Below are positions 21,783-30,848 of a stretch of DNA of 47,918 nucleotides, one piece after another. Position 1 is the stretch's first letter, and the number at the start of each line of letters is the position of its first letter. Under the pieces are notes generated by a model, which was not told the origin of the DNA, ran no database searches, and was given only the letters and a program-made list of their open reading frames with translations. Source of the DNA: a virus. The stretch is from IMG/VR virus record IMGVR_UViG_3300037196_000092, positions 1-47,918 of that record; one strand, written 5' to 3'. The position numbers were made by a program, and so were the translations under genes.

Positions 21783-21851
21783 TCCCTCATTATGCACGCT
21801 TGCCCTAAACAAACTCATTGCTTTTATGGAAAGTTGGTGTAGAGTTTGAGT
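21783..21851 (+). promoter_or_regulatory. divergent gap between fibre and glycosyltransferase genes
   Basis: Rightward: TTGCTT (21818-21823) and TAGAGT (21840-21845), spacer 16, which would start transcription at 21852, the A of the next ATG. No Shine-Dalgarno precedes that ATG. Leftward I see no convincing -35/-10 pair. Confidence 0.4.
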
Positions 21852-22997
21852 ATGAAACTGAAACCGCTTCTCTTCGTAGGAGACTCAATCTCTTCCCATA
21901 CAGGGCTTGGACGCATCACGCGCGATCTTGCGACCAGAGTCCACGAGCACCTCGGCGACGTGTTCCGCGTGGGCGCGGCGGGATATGGCGGAACCGGAAG
22001 CCGCCGCTTTCCGTTCCCTGAGTACCACTTCAACGAGGTGAACAACTGGCTTCTCCCGGAGCTTCCTGCCATCGCCGACGACTTCGCGGAGGGCGAGGAA
22101 TTGACCGTCATGTTCGTTTGGGACGCTAGCCGCCTCTACTGGCTGGGGATTCCGGCCATGTGCCCCATGCCGCACCTGCGCCAGTTTGCCGAGCGCAAGG
22201 ACGTGAAGAAGTGGGCGTATTCTGCCGTGGATGCCGAGGGGCCGGGAGGGAAACTTCCCTCCCTGATCGCCGAAACCTACAAGGGCTTCGACCGCGTTCT
22301 GGACTACAGCGCGTTCTCTTCCAAGATCACCGGCAACCCAGACCACCTCCCGCATGGAGTGGAAACCCACGTTTTCAAGCCGTACCCCAATCGGGAGTCG
22401 CGGGCGAAGCTCGCCGCTCGGGGGTTCACCGGGTTGACGCAAGGCACGTTCCTAATCGGCATCGTGGGAACGAATCAGGCGCGGAAGAATTGGCCGCTCG
22501 GTTTCCAGACAGCTAAGATTCTCCTGGACCGTGGCCTGGACGTGAGGGTGTGGGCGCATATCGACTCCGTGGACCGCTACTGGTCCATCGGCGGGCTGGT
22601 AGCCGATTACGGCCTTGCAAACCGCGTGGCGGTCACGACTCACCACTTCACCGACAAGGAGATGGCCGAGATGTACTCGGCTTGCGACTGTTGTCTGGGA
22701 ATCGGACCTGAAGGTTTTGGCTATCCAATCGCCGAATCTCTTGCGTGCGGCGTTCCGGTGGTGTGCGGGAGCTACGGCGGACAGACGGAGTTCGTTCCGA
22801 AGGAAATGCAGGTTGACCCCATTGCCTATCACTACGAGGGCGCGTTTTGCTCGAAGCGGCCCGTGCACGACCCTGAGAAGTGGGCCGACAACGTGCAAGT
22901 CGTCCATGGTGGCGAAGTGACACTACCCGATCACGTTGACTGGAACGGACCTACGCTCTTACCGGCGTGGCTTGATTGGTTCAGGGAGGGACTATGA
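21852..22997 (+). CDS. GT4-type glycosyltransferase (381 aa)
   Basis: The protein has the two-domain GT-B layout: an N-terminal acceptor domain (LLFVGDSISSHTGLGRITRD with the GLG loop) and a C-terminal donor domain from about 200 (LIGIVGTNQARKNW). The donor-site E-x7-E motif is EGFGYPIAE at 287-295, followed by SLACGVPVV. By family it is a retaining glycosyltransferase using a nucleotide sugar. The frame could begin at TTG 21846, but ATG 21852 fits. It opens a rightward three-enzyme module back to back with the fibre gene. Fibre, host glycan or DNA are all possible acceptors. Confidence 0.88.
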   Translation: MKLKPLLFVGDSISSHTGLGRITRDLATRVHEHLGDVFRVGAAGYGGTGSRRFPFPEYHFNEVNNWLLPELPAIADDFAEGEELTVMFVWDASRLYWLGIPAMCPMPHLRQFAERKDVKKWAYSAVDAEGPGGKLPSLIAETYKGFDRVLDYSAFSSKITGNPDHLPHGVETHVFKPYPNRESRAKLAARGFTGLTQGTFLIGIVGTNQARKNWPLGFQTAKILLDRGLDVRVWAHIDSVDRYWSIGGLVADYGLANRVAVTTHHFTDKEMAEMYSACDCCLGIGPEGFGYPIAESLACGVPVVCGSYGGQTEFVPKEMQVDPIAYHYEGAFCSKRPVHDPEKWADNVQVVHGGEVTLPDHVDWNGPTLLPAWLDWFREGL

Positions 22998-23566
22998 TCC
23001 GACACATCAGGCCGTGGCAGTTGTTTGCTCACCTTGGCAATGATCGCACAGTGCGATACACGATCCCTTCACACAAGGGAGTGGAATCGGAAACGATCAT
23101 GTCTCTTGAAACCTTGATTCTCATCACGGCGGCGAGAATACGCGGCGTGAAAATAGTCTTAGAGTTTGGCACCGGACTCGGCTACAACGCGATGCATTTA
23201 GCGAAGAACCTGGATGATTACGTGATAACGGTTGACAAGGATAGAAAGCCGCGTGTTTTCGACGGTTTTGGATACAGGATACACTCCGTCAAGGCCGACA
23301 TTTTCAATTTAACTCCGTTCGATCTTGCCTTCTTTCCGGCTGTCGATATGGTCTTCTGCGATGTGAACTACACGCTTGAGACGACCACAAGGGCAACCGA
23401 GTTGGCGTTCCTGTGCAATCCGAAGGTGATCGCTTGGCACGATTACGGTCATCCCGACCATCCTCACGTCAAAACTTTGTTGGACGACCTGTCGGAGACG
23501 AAGGAACTGGTTCACATCGAGGACTCCTGGACGGTGCTGTGGTTCAAGGAAGGGCTGGAATTATGA
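22994..23566 (+). CDS. class I SAM-dependent methyltransferase (190 aa)
   Basis: ATG 22994 follows GGAGGGACT and overlaps the glycosyltransferase stop (ATGA). Motif I is LEFGTGLGYNA at about 56-66; the acidic end of strand 2 is Asp81 (VITVDKD). Motif IV is VFCDVNY and WHDYGHPDHPH is typical of the family-24 type that methylates small molecules or sugars. By position it may methylate a sugar added by the flanking glycosyltransferases. No DNA-target domain is seen. Confidence 0.82.
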   Translation: MIRHIRPWQLFAHLGNDRTVRYTIPSHKGVESETIMSLETLILITAARIRGVKIVLEFGTGLGYNAMHLAKNLDDYVITVDKDRKPRVFDGFGYRIHSVKADIFNLTPFDLAFFPAVDMVFCDVNYTLETTTRATELAFLCNPKVIAWHDYGHPDHPHVKTLLDDLSETKELVHIEDSWTVLWFKEGLEL

Positions 23567-24339
23567 TTCGGCACGCGGTTATTTCCCTCTTCTACAACAC
23601 GACTGACGAGCAACTGGAGTTGAGCAAGAAGGCTCTGGATTCCGTACTGGCGCAGGACATCGGCCCGCTTAAGATTTATGCGGTGGACAATGGGAGCACG
23701 GTAGAAACTATGTATTGGCTTCACTCCATGCAGGATGTAGCAACCGAACAGGGACATCGGCTTGTGATTTTCCGCCGCGACGATAACTCCTCTCCGGTTC
23801 ATAACTCTAACGAGATTCTGAGGCTGTTATTCCTTACATATCAGTCCGTTCTCAGCGTTCCGAACGACGTGATTCTACCCCCGAACGCCTACCGGGAGAT
23901 GCTTTCCTGGCCGCGCGGCTTCGTGAGCGCAACGCCTATCGAGGGTGTCCCGTTGGATCAGGCTCACACGATTCCGCGAGTCGAGAAGTCCCGCGCTATT
24001 TCGGAATGCACGCCCATGTGCGTCATGCTAACCCGGAAGTGGGCCTACGATGCGATTGTGGCGAAGGACGGATACTTCTTCGACGAACGATTCGATCACT
24101 ATTGTTCAGACTGCGACCTAGCCCTACGCATGGCGGCGTGCGGCATCCGTGGCGTGCAACTCGACCTCCCGGTATGGCATTTCCGCTCAGCATCGTGGCG
24201 GATGGCCGCGCCTGGAATAGGAAAGTCGATTACCGACAAGGCCGATGGCGACAGAGAAAAGTTCGCCGCCAAGTGGGGCTTCCAAGTGTTCGATCCACGG
24301 TACGCCGCGTGTGCGCGGGACATCAATTTCCGAGGATGA
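23563..24339 (+). CDS. GT2-like glycosyltransferase (258 aa)
   Basis: ATG 23563 overlaps the methyltransferase stop (ATGA) after a GGAAGGGCT site; the longer frame is a shadow. The N-terminal nucleotide-binding half has IRHAVISLFYNTTDEQLELS and IYAVDNGS, the DNGS element of GT-A enzymes. Later RFDHYCSDCDLALRMAACGI gives the acidic catalytic region, followed by VWHFRSASWR. By family it is an inverting transferase. It completes the glycosyltransferase-methyltransferase-glycosyltransferase set. Confidence 0.8.
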   Translation: MIRHAVISLFYNTTDEQLELSKKALDSVLAQDIGPLKIYAVDNGSTVETMYWLHSMQDVATEQGHRLVIFRRDDNSSPVHNSNEILRLLFLTYQSVLSVPNDVILPPNAYREMLSWPRGFVSATPIEGVPLDQAHTIPRVEKSRAISECTPMCVMLTRKWAYDAIVAKDGYFFDERFDHYCSDCDLALRMAACGIRGVQLDLPVWHFRSASWRMAAPGIGKSITDKADGDREKFAAKWGFQVFDPRYAACARDINFRG

Positions 24340-24340
24340 G

Positions 24341-24655
24341 ATGCCAATAAACTTTGAATTTCTTGATCGTATTGACGGAGTTTACGTACTTCTTGGATTC
24401 CTAAATGCAGACCTTTGTGACGATGAAACTTTGAAAGTTATTGAGTTCTCGTCACGGATTTCCGACATCCTTAAAGGTAGAAAGCTATTAAAGTGCCGGT
24501 GCGGGAAGTTCTTTCTTGCAAGGAGAATCGACCAGCGCCATTGCAGCACGAATTGCCGCGTGAGAGAGCACCAGTCTTCGGATGAATTCAAAGAGAAGCG
24601 GCGAATATACGACCGGCGGCATTACGCTAAGAAGACTGGGAGGATGATGGGGTGA
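24341..24655 (+). CDS. small zinc-finger protein, CGNR-like tail (104 aa)
   Basis: ATG 24341 follows GAGGATGAG. The C-terminal half has CRCGKFFLARRIDQRHCSTN, C-x-C then C-x3-C, followed by REHQSSDEFKEKRRIYDRRH, the layout of CGNR-type zinc fingers. The N-terminal half is a short beta/helix segment. Likely a nucleic-acid-binding protein; target unknown. Confidence 0.7.
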   Translation: MPINFEFLDRIDGVYVLLGFLNADLCDDETLKVIEFSSRISDILKGRKLLKCRCGKFFLARRIDQRHCSTNCRVREHQSSDEFKEKRRIYDRRHYAKKTGRMMG

Positions 24656-24658
24656 GAG

Positions 24659-24973
24659 ATGAGCCAAGGAAAGTTCTGGGCGAGCGTAAATGAAGAGAGA
24701 CGAGACATCGACATCCAGGGGGGATGCTCAGTTGACTGGTCGCCAGTCGATTCTGAAACCGTTCTTGTACTCGGCCTCAGCCATGTACGCGCGGCTGATA
24801 ACATCGAAATCCAATACGACTTCACTCGTGACGGATGGGTAATTTTCCGCACTGTTACGGTGGGATGGACGGAACCAACCGCAGAGAAACACTACATCGA
24901 AGGTATCGAGAAGCGCAAGGAATTGGCGTTCATTCCTTCATGGGACGAGGAGCAAGCCGATGAGCCTGCCTGA
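24659..24973 (+). CDS. hypothetical protein (104 aa)
   Basis: ATG follows GGGGTGAGAG. The protein is beta-rich (VDSETVLVLGLSHVR, IEIQYDFTRDGWVIFRTVTV) with a helical acidic tail (IEGIEKRKELAFIP). No motif is recognised. It overlaps the next gene by 14 bases, so it is part of the same transcript. Confidence 0.65.
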   Translation: MSQGKFWASVNEERRDIDIQGGCSVDWSPVDSETVLVLGLSHVRAADNIEIQYDFTRDGWVIFRTVTVGWTEPTAEKHYIEGIEKRKELAFIPSWDEEQADEPA

Positions 24974-25427
24974 AAATACAACCAAGAACGCCGCTCCGAC
25001 TCCGGTCTGCATGTGCGGCCAGCAGATGACGCATCGGGTGTGGGTTGAGTTTGACCTCCAAGGAGGCACGCGCACGGCATACGGTGTGTCCTGCTCGACG
25101 GACGGATGCCCCGGAAACTTCCCGCAAGTTTGGGAGAGGATTATGGAGAAGGGCAAAATAAAGACCGACGATATCACGGAATCGGAATGGCGCGGGGTTC
25201 GTTATTGCATTCAAGAGTCTTACGTCAAGCCAAGCACCGAGTATCCGATGGGCAGCTATCTGTACAAGATCGAAGGTGAGGTTCGGATTGCTACCGGAAT
25301 CTATGAGAAGGAATTTCCCGGCCATCCGTCGCCATACTTTCACGGAGGTCCTCCTTTTGTGGTGTTTGATTCTTTAGATTCCCCATGGGAGATCGACGAG
25401 GAAATCAATGGCAAAGCTGAAGCCTGA
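24960..25427 (+). CDS. hypothetical protein with Cys pairs (155 aa)
   Basis: ATG 24960 follows GAGGAG. Near the start CMCGQQM and later CSTDGC suggest a zinc site. The remainder is mixed alpha/beta (YCIQESYVKPSTEYPMGS, EVRIATGIYEKEFPGHPS). No family is recognised. Confidence 0.6.
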   Translation: MSLPENTTKNAAPTPVCMCGQQMTHRVWVEFDLQGGTRTAYGVSCSTDGCPGNFPQVWERIMEKGKIKTDDITESEWRGVRYCIQESYVKPSTEYPMGSYLYKIEGEVRIATGIYEKEFPGHPSPYFHGGPPFVVFDSLDSPWEIDEEINGKAEA

Positions 25428-25869
25428 TGAGAAGCGCGTCCGGTTGTCCTTCCAGCGCCCTGACGACCTGAAACTGTTCGCTCTGCTCGAAAAGGAAGCG
25501 TACCGCTGCCGCTGGAACGTGCCCACGTTCATTCTCGCCAGCTTGCAGGATGCGTTCAAGGACCGGATTGAGGAAGAGGAAGTGTCGGCCATCGCGGAGG
25601 AGGCTGCGCGGAAGGTGCGGGAGAGGGCGATAACGGTTGGGACCGCCCCTAAACAAGAACCTCCATTTTTCGACGATAATCCGAACAGTAGTCCAGTAGC
25701 GAGTTACGTCTGGAAGAATCCGGCAGAAACGGAAGCTCCCAAGCCAACGCCGGTATCAATGGACGTAGCTATGGCCCAGGCGGAGGCTCAGATCGCCGCG
25801 CTCAACCCGCCGGGGATGAAGCTCAAGAGGGGGAAGGTTCCCACACCAGAAATGCCAAAGGAGAAGTGA
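25408..25869 (+). CDS. hypothetical protein with N-terminal RHH-like segment (153 aa)
   Basis: ATG 25408 follows GAGGAAATCA. Residues about 8-45 (KRVRLSFQRPDDLKLFALLE, then RWNVPTFILASLQDAF) have the strand-helix-helix order of a ribbon-helix-helix protein. The rest is an acidic helix and a long Pro-rich disordered tail ending KEK. It may be a DNA-binding regulator of this block. Unproven. Confidence 0.6.
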   Translation: MAKLKPDEKRVRLSFQRPDDLKLFALLEKEAYRCRWNVPTFILASLQDAFKDRIEEEEVSAIAEEAARKVRERAITVGTAPKQEPPFFDDNPNSSPVASYVWKNPAETEAPKPTPVSMDVAMAQAEAQIAALNPPGMKLKRGKVPTPEMPKEK

Positions 25870-26042
25870 TGAGGTCAACTATACGGCAACGTCTAAGGTC
25901 ATCTGCACGGCGTAAGTGGGCGATCAACGTCCTGTCAAATATGTATCCGTCGAAGTTCCGCCAGTGCGGGATGACCAAAACTATCAACTCTCAGGTGTCT
26001 TCTGCGGTTAGGATTTTAAGTAAGAAGGAGAGGTTCCGCTGA
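25869..26042 (+). CDS. small basic protein (57 aa)
   Basis: ATG 25869 overlaps the previous stop by one base (TGATG) and follows AGGAGAAGTG. The product is Arg/Lys-rich (MRSTIRQRLRSSARRKWAIN, then RILSKKERFR). No family is recognised. It is the last rightward gene; the convergent gene stops 33 bases away with no obvious terminator between. Confidence 0.6.
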   Translation: MRSTIRQRLRSSARRKWAINVLSNMYPSKFRQCGMTKTINSQVSSAVRILSKKERFR

Positions 26043-26074
26043 GCGCATACATGCTTTACGGCGTCTCAGAGAAC

Positions 26075-26995
26075 TCATTGAAGAACCGTATCCTTTTGGC
26101 GGTACAGATGTGCCAAGTCCGACAACTCCAACTCGGTAGGACTCCAACACAGAGCGCTCCACGGGCAAGCCCCGAACACGGAATCGCAGCTACTACGGCG
26201 CATCGGCGAATCAGCCGTTGCGCTTTCCATTTGCGGCAGAATCTTGAGAATGTCATGCTTTGCCTGCACGATTCGGTGATCGTCGTCCCGGTACGGTACG
26301 CGGTGAGTGCGGATCAGGTCGTCCAAAACTTCGTCCTTCTCCATGCGGTCAACCCACGTCTCGGCGCTGATGTCGGTAACCTCGCGCCAGACCTCGCGCC
26401 AGCCGGAAGTGAATCCAGACTCTTTGCCGGACTTGCGCCGCGCAAACCGGAGAGCCGACTTCTGGACCGGATGCTGGAAGCAGCGCGTCCAGTGGGAATG
26501 GCGTCTTCCGGCCCTCTGAGCGCCTACTACGACGGCGGTGAGGATAATGTCCTTCCCAAGCGCCACAAGCTCGCCGACGGTGCCCCATGAGTGCGCGTAG
26601 CCCCTCAGAGCGTCGTCGTCCAGGCTCGCCATGAGCAGGATGCGGTGCAGGCCGTGTTTAGACTCAAACAGGTTGGATTGCCACTGGTGCTTGCCGAACG
26701 GAACCGTCTCCAGACGCTTGAACTGGCCAAAGCGCCGGGTGAGCGCCAGGGACACGACCTCGGACAAGAAGCCGATGTGCCGAACGGACGAGATTGCCGC
26801 CAGTTGGCCGGATTCCACGTCCTTGACCGCCGTGATTGCCCGGATGGCGTCCAGAGCGTTGCCGGTGACGCCGCCCTCAACACCGGCGTAAAGCAGCCCC
26901 ATTGTGCTGATCGTGCGCGTCTCGTGGGTGCGCTCAAGAGCACACCTACGCGGGCAGCGGTCCCATACATCCAGGGCGTGAGCGGAGAGAGTCAT
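26075..26995 (-). CDS. Cys-containing protein, Cas4/AddB-like iron-sulfur pattern (306 aa)
   Basis: Cys14 and Cys18 lie at the N-terminus (DRCPRRCALERTHETR) and three Cys near the C-terminus (SCDSVFGACPWSALC). One N-terminal Cys plus three C-terminal Cys is the layout of iron-sulfur RecB-family nucleases, and CPRR near the start fits that group. I cannot find clear PD-(D/E)xK catalytic residues, so nuclease activity is not supported. The start overlaps the upstream gene's stop (ATGA). It is the last gene of the virion transcript and converges on the rightward module. Confidence 0.6.
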   Translation of the reverse strand: MTLSAHALDVWDRCPRRCALERTHETRTISTMGLLYAGVEGGVTGNALDAIRAITAVKDVESGQLAAISSVRHIGFLSEVVSLALTRRFGQFKRLETVPFGKHQWQSNLFESKHGLHRILLMASLDDDALRGYAHSWGTVGELVALGKDIILTAVVVGAQRAGRRHSHWTRCFQHPVQKSALRFARRKSGKESGFTSGWREVWREVTDISAETWVDRMEKDEVLDDLIRTHRVPYRDDDHRIVQAKHDILKILPQMESATADSPMRRSSCDSVFGACPWSALCWSPTELELSDLAHLYRQKDTVLQ

Positions 26996-28992
26996 TTCAG
27001 GAAGTCGGAAACCTTCTTCTTCGGAGCGGTAGAGCCAACCGCTGCGCCGATGCCAATGGCTTGCAGAACTCGCGGGTCAACCTTAACGCCTTGCGCTTGG
27101 GCTTCCTGTGCTATCTGCTTAAAGGCACCGCGCATTTCCATAGGAATCTCTGAAATTTGCTTTGCTGTCGGATCAGTCAGGAACTTTATCACTCCTGGCT
27201 GTTCCAATAGTTTCGCGTACCCCTGTTTTCCAAGTCCGTAAATAGCCCTGGCTGCAACGTCTATAGCTACTCTGCTCCAGTTACCTTCAAGTCCGCTACG
27301 GATAATATCGTAGGCGGCAATAGCACTCACGAACGGGGAATGAGAACTAGCAATTCTCTGGGATTCGACGCTTAATTGTTCCTTGTTGGCCGTGCTCATT
27401 TCCTCCTCGCCGATATTCTTTAGAGGCTTGGGGTTTACGGGCGGATGGTTCTCGATTGGAGAGGGGCTGGGCTGACGGGTAACTTCCGCCTGAGCTTCCT
27501 CCACGGGCTTCAGTATTTCCCTAATAGGGCGAGTTTTGGGAAGCGAATCCGATCCCGTCCGAAGATTCTCAATGTGCTTAAATAGACCCGGCAAACGCGA
27601 GTCGAAAGATCCAAGCAACCTGATTCGATTCGCCTGCTCATCTGCCGAAGCTAAGTCTTTCGAGGCAGTTTCCACGGCCCCCGATGCCGCATCCGATGGA
27701 TTCAGGGGTTTTCCGAACGTCTGCTTCATTCTCCGCCAGTAATCTCTCGCCTTCGTGAGTTGTGCCCCTTGTCCATTGCCATCTGCGATACGTTGCATCT
27801 CCTTACCGATGGCTTCGTGGAGAACATCATAAGCCTGGTACAAGTCTCCAGGAAGAGTTCCTTTCGTCAATTCTCTTCCAAGGCGAGAATAGTCACCCTG
27901 CAAATCATCGTATGTCGGAGGACGCTCCCTGTACGTCTTTTGCATATCTTTTAAAATGGTCGGTTCTTGAGTTGATCCGCGCAGACTCGACTCGGCCTCT
28001 CCCATAGCGCCAGTCACAATAACGTCATCAGCTTCGATGTCTTTCAATTCTTCATTTACGGTGTCGTATTTCTCGTTGCCAACGTCAAGAGCCTTCTCTC
28101 TAGCCGTTTCCACTCCGGCGCGAAGATTGCTCCACGCCTGTTTCAACTTGGCCGTGACTGCGGGAATTTTCGCCTGCTTAATAATCTCCGTATTCGCCTT
28201 GTCTTTCGCAGACTCTACCTTTCCTTGTATCGCAGACTTCTTTCTCGCATATTCCGCCGACTCTTTCCGTCTAAGCCGTTCCTCCTTCGCCCGCTTTCCC
28301 TCAAATTCTTCAAGTTGTTTCTGGTTGGCGTCAGATATCGACTCATTCTCAGCCGTAGTTTTTTTGACCAAATCACGAACTACGTTCTTCCCTGGTCCAA
28401 GTGCTTCTCGAACATTCCTTTTAAGCGTTTTCGATACCGGAGGAACTACTTTTTCCACCGCTTTAGGAATCCCTGCTATCGTCGCGCCTTCTGCGACCGC
28501 TCCCGCCGTCTGCGGAGCCGCCTTGGCATACCCCGGCCCTGCCTCTTCTGCCTTGCGTATGATCCCGCCCACGATGGGAAGATTCTCGCCATATGTAAGA
28601 GCCTGTCCGGCAATGCCCTCACCACTCCGCGCCGAAGCCTGACGAGCGCCCTCGGCATTCATCCAACCTGATTCGATGTCAGCGGGGGTATTGTAGATTA
28701 TCCGCCCCACTGGCCCCATTTTAACTTCCTGTTCGCGCGTAGCTCCCGCCGTGTCGTGTGGAGTCATAAGTTGCTTCGGCAACCCGGCGATACCGCTCAA
28801 TACTCTCCCTACCCCTCCGCCAATTTCCCCCGCGTAGGTTGGTTTTTTTGTCTCAGGTTGCGTCGGGAACGTCGGGGGCTGAGTATTAGATGGAGATGGA
28901 GTTTCTACATCGCCCGATGACAAATTCATAGGGTCTTCAACGTCCCCCGATGATATGTCTAGTGGTGCGGTCGGTTTCGTTGGGCCAGCCAT
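26992..28992 (-). CDS. large helical protein, likely internal virion/ejection protein (666 aa)
   Basis: The N-terminus is disordered with a repeated SSGDVE motif (DISSGDVEDP, NLSSGDVETP). Residues about 195-330 form long charged coiled coils (EFEGKRAKEERLRRKESAEY). The C-terminal part is Ala/Gly-rich. No enzyme motif is seen. Size, coiled coil and location among late genes fit internal virion or DNA-ejection proteins of podoviruses. That is inferred from context. Confidence 0.65.
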   Translation of the reverse strand: MAGPTKPTAPLDISSGDVEDPMNLSSGDVETPSPSNTQPPTFPTQPETKKPTYAGEIGGGVGRVLSGIAGLPKQLMTPHDTAGATREQEVKMGPVGRIIYNTPADIESGWMNAEGARQASARSGEGIAGQALTYGENLPIVGGIIRKAEEAGPGYAKAAPQTAGAVAEGATIAGIPKAVEKVVPPVSKTLKRNVREALGPGKNVVRDLVKKTTAENESISDANQKQLEEFEGKRAKEERLRRKESAEYARKKSAIQGKVESAKDKANTEIIKQAKIPAVTAKLKQAWSNLRAGVETAREKALDVGNEKYDTVNEELKDIEADDVIVTGAMGEAESSLRGSTQEPTILKDMQKTYRERPPTYDDLQGDYSRLGRELTKGTLPGDLYQAYDVLHEAIGKEMQRIADGNGQGAQLTKARDYWRRMKQTFGKPLNPSDAASGAVETASKDLASADEQANRIRLLGSFDSRLPGLFKHIENLRTGSDSLPKTRPIREILKPVEEAQAEVTRQPSPSPIENHPPVNPKPLKNIGEEEMSTANKEQLSVESQRIASSHSPFVSAIAAYDIIRSGLEGNWSRVAIDVAARAIYGLGKQGYAKLLEQPGVIKFLTDPTAKQISEIPMEMRGAFKQIAQEAQAQGVKVDPRVLQAIGIGAAVGSTAPKKKVSDFLK

Positions 28993-30455
28993 TATGGGAT
29001 TACCTCTTTGCCCTGCGCTTGCGCTTGCTGCGCGGCTACATTTACGTCTTTCCCAGGGTTCGCCGCTGCGTACTTACTCTTTGACCATTTCTTTTTCGGC
29101 GCACCCGTCTTTGGCTTAATTAAATCGCCAACAGGACTGGCTCCAGTCTGAGGAATCGGACCAGTTCCGCGACCTTGAATTATTTCCGCTGCCTTATCCA
29201 TCTGGTCAATACCTGCGATAGCCGCTGCTGGATTCGTGAGGTTTTTGCCCACTACATCATAAATTCCTTGTAGAGCCGCCTCGGAACGACCACCAAACAC
29301 GCCTGCCAAGTGGTCAGCCGCAATTCGCGCCCCAGACCTGAATCGCTGAGCGTCTGGGTCTTGCGAACCAACCCACTGCTCAAAGTTTGTGAGGCGTCCA
29401 GCAATAGGGCCAAATAGATCATGGCGGCTCGTCAAAATAGACTTCATTGTTTTAAGTTGCTCACGAGCACTCATCGCCAAGTCTGCGCGTCCACGCTCCG
29501 CCCCGGTCGGCATCTGGAGCCGGTAGTCAATAGACCCCTTCCCTTGGGCGCGTGTCCTGGTTGCTTCAGGGATGGTTTCGTAAATCGTTTCGGTCGGAGA
29601 ATTTGGATTAACAACCTCAACAGCCCGAAGTGATGGGGCTACCTGAGCATAATTCGGAGCTGGCTCAAAACTAGGGATCGGCTGCTGAGTTTGCGGGTCA
29701 ATCCATCCGGTAGCAGTTAGTAATCCCCATGCAGGTCTGCCGTTGACAGTTCCCACCTTTGGCTGTCCAGGTTTGGGAGCAGGAGCCGTGTAGTTCTCAA
29801 TTTCTTTGTTTATGATGTTTCCTTGAGCGTCCGCCATCGGCTGATACCACTTCTTGTCTGGAGCTTGGAATGGATGAACACCGGGCAACGCCTTCTCTGT
29901 ACCAACGGGAGGAGTGTAGTTCTCCACTATCTCATTTACGATTTTCCCCGTTCCATCGTACATCGGCTGGTAGTATTGGCCGTCCGGACCCTTGAATGGA
30001 TGAATTCCGGGAACCGGATGAACTCCACGCTTACCTCCAGACAGCTTCTCGTCCGCAGCCGCCGTGCCGCCTTCTGGAGTCGCGTCCCCCGAATACTTCA
30101 CACTGGGCTGCTGGTACGTCGCTCCGCCCTTAAGAAGATGCTGCCAAATCGACGGCTCCTTCTTTGGCGCTCCGAGCGACTGGTACTCCTGATTGAGTTG
30201 CGTGCGCTTCTCTGGCGTAAGGGTTCCGTACTGCTGATCGAGAGCCAACTGGTTCTCAAGGAACTTGGCTCGTCTCGCTACCACTTCATCCTGAGCCTTT
30301 TGCTTCTGCTGGCGCTTCTCTTTCTGCATCTCCGGCAGTTCGCCGGACTCTTCTTCGGCCACGGCCTTGCCAATCGGCTCAAGCACAGTTCCGGCCACGC
30401 GGCCCGCCTTCGCCAGACCGCCGCCAACCCCCTTCAAGAAATCGCCAATCGACAT
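28992..30455 (-). CDS. virion-associated protein with internal repeat (487 aa)
   Basis: ATG 30455 follows GGGGGAGGT. The N-terminus is an amphipathic Gly-rich helix (MSIGDFLKGVGGGLAKAGRV). A charged coil (KEKRQQKQKAQDEVVARRAK) follows. Residues 149-226 are two copies of a 42-residue unit built on PGIHPFKGPDGQYYQPM. The C-terminal half is helical and ends in a basic segment. It lies between the ejection-like protein and small structural genes, so it is probably another internal or ejected virion protein. No family is recognised. Confidence 0.65.
   Translation of the reverse strand: MSIGDFLKGVGGGLAKAGRVAGTVLEPIGKAVAEEESGELPEMQKEKRQQKQKAQDEVVARRAKFLENQLALDQQYGTLTPEKRTQLNQEYQSLGAPKKEPSIWQHLLKGGATYQQPSVKYSGDATPEGGTAAADEKLSGGKRGVHPVPGIHPFKGPDGQYYQPMYDGTGKIVNEIVENYTPPVGTEKALPGVHPFQAPDKKWYQPMADAQGNIINKEIENYTAPAPKPGQPKVGTVNGRPAWGLLTATGWIDPQTQQPIPSFEPAPNYAQVAPSLRAVEVVNPNSPTETIYETIPEATRTRAQGKGSIDYRLQMPTGAERGRADLAMSAREQLKTMKSILTSRHDLFGPIAGRLTNFEQWVGSQDPDAQRFRSGARIAADHLAGVFGGRSEAALQGIYDVVGKNLTNPAAAIAGIDQMDKAAEIIQGRGTGPIPQTGASPVGDLIKPKTGAPKKKWSKSKYAAANPGKDVNVAAQQAQAQGKEVIP
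29778..30011 (-). repeat. tandem duplication inside the 487-residue virion protein
   Basis: Two units of about 42 residues: PGIHPFKGPDGQYYQPMYDG and PGVHPFQAPDKKWYQPMADA, each followed by an IVNE/IINK-ENYT segment. The DNA has diverged, so it is an old duplication. Confidence 0.8.
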
Positions 30456-30463
30456 ACCTCCCC

Positions 30464-30829
30464 CTAGGAAGTACTACCGTCTAATGCGTAAACGGCCACT
30501 TTGCACGCCGCCGACCCGTCAATCCACCATTGCGTTGCGTCCAGGAGGCCGTCCACCGCAACCGCTCCAATGGGTAAGCTAATCGACTGGCCAGCCTGCA
30601 CGATGAGAGCCGTCTGGTTGCCCAGGCCAGCGATGTTCCCGTAGTTAACGTAAACCTCGCCCGCAACCGTGCTCGACACGCTGAATCCAAGGCTACGGCA
30701 CTGGAAAGCATAGCTTTTTGTGGTAATGCTCGTGTTGGCGAGAATGTTCTGCGGCGTTCCGACCGAGATGGTGAACTTGCCCAGCGGTGTGATACCGCCA
30801 ATCGCGCGAGTAACTGTTTGCCATGCCAT
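30464..30829 (-). CDS. small beta-rich structural protein (121 aa)
   Basis: ATG follows AAGGAGAC. Beta-strand patterns dominate (GKFTISVGTPQNILANTSIT, GEVYVNYGNIAGLGN, AGQSISLPIGAVAV). No enzyme motif is present. Among late structural genes it is probably a minor virion or tail decoration protein. Confidence 0.65.
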   Translation of the reverse strand: MAWQTVTRAIGGITPLGKFTISVGTPQNILANTSITTKSYAFQCRSLGFSVSSTVAGEVYVNYGNIAGLGNQTALIVQAGQSISLPIGAVAVDGLLDATQWWIDGSAACKVAVYALDGSTS

Positions 30830-30848
30830 GATGTTGTCTCCTTAATTT

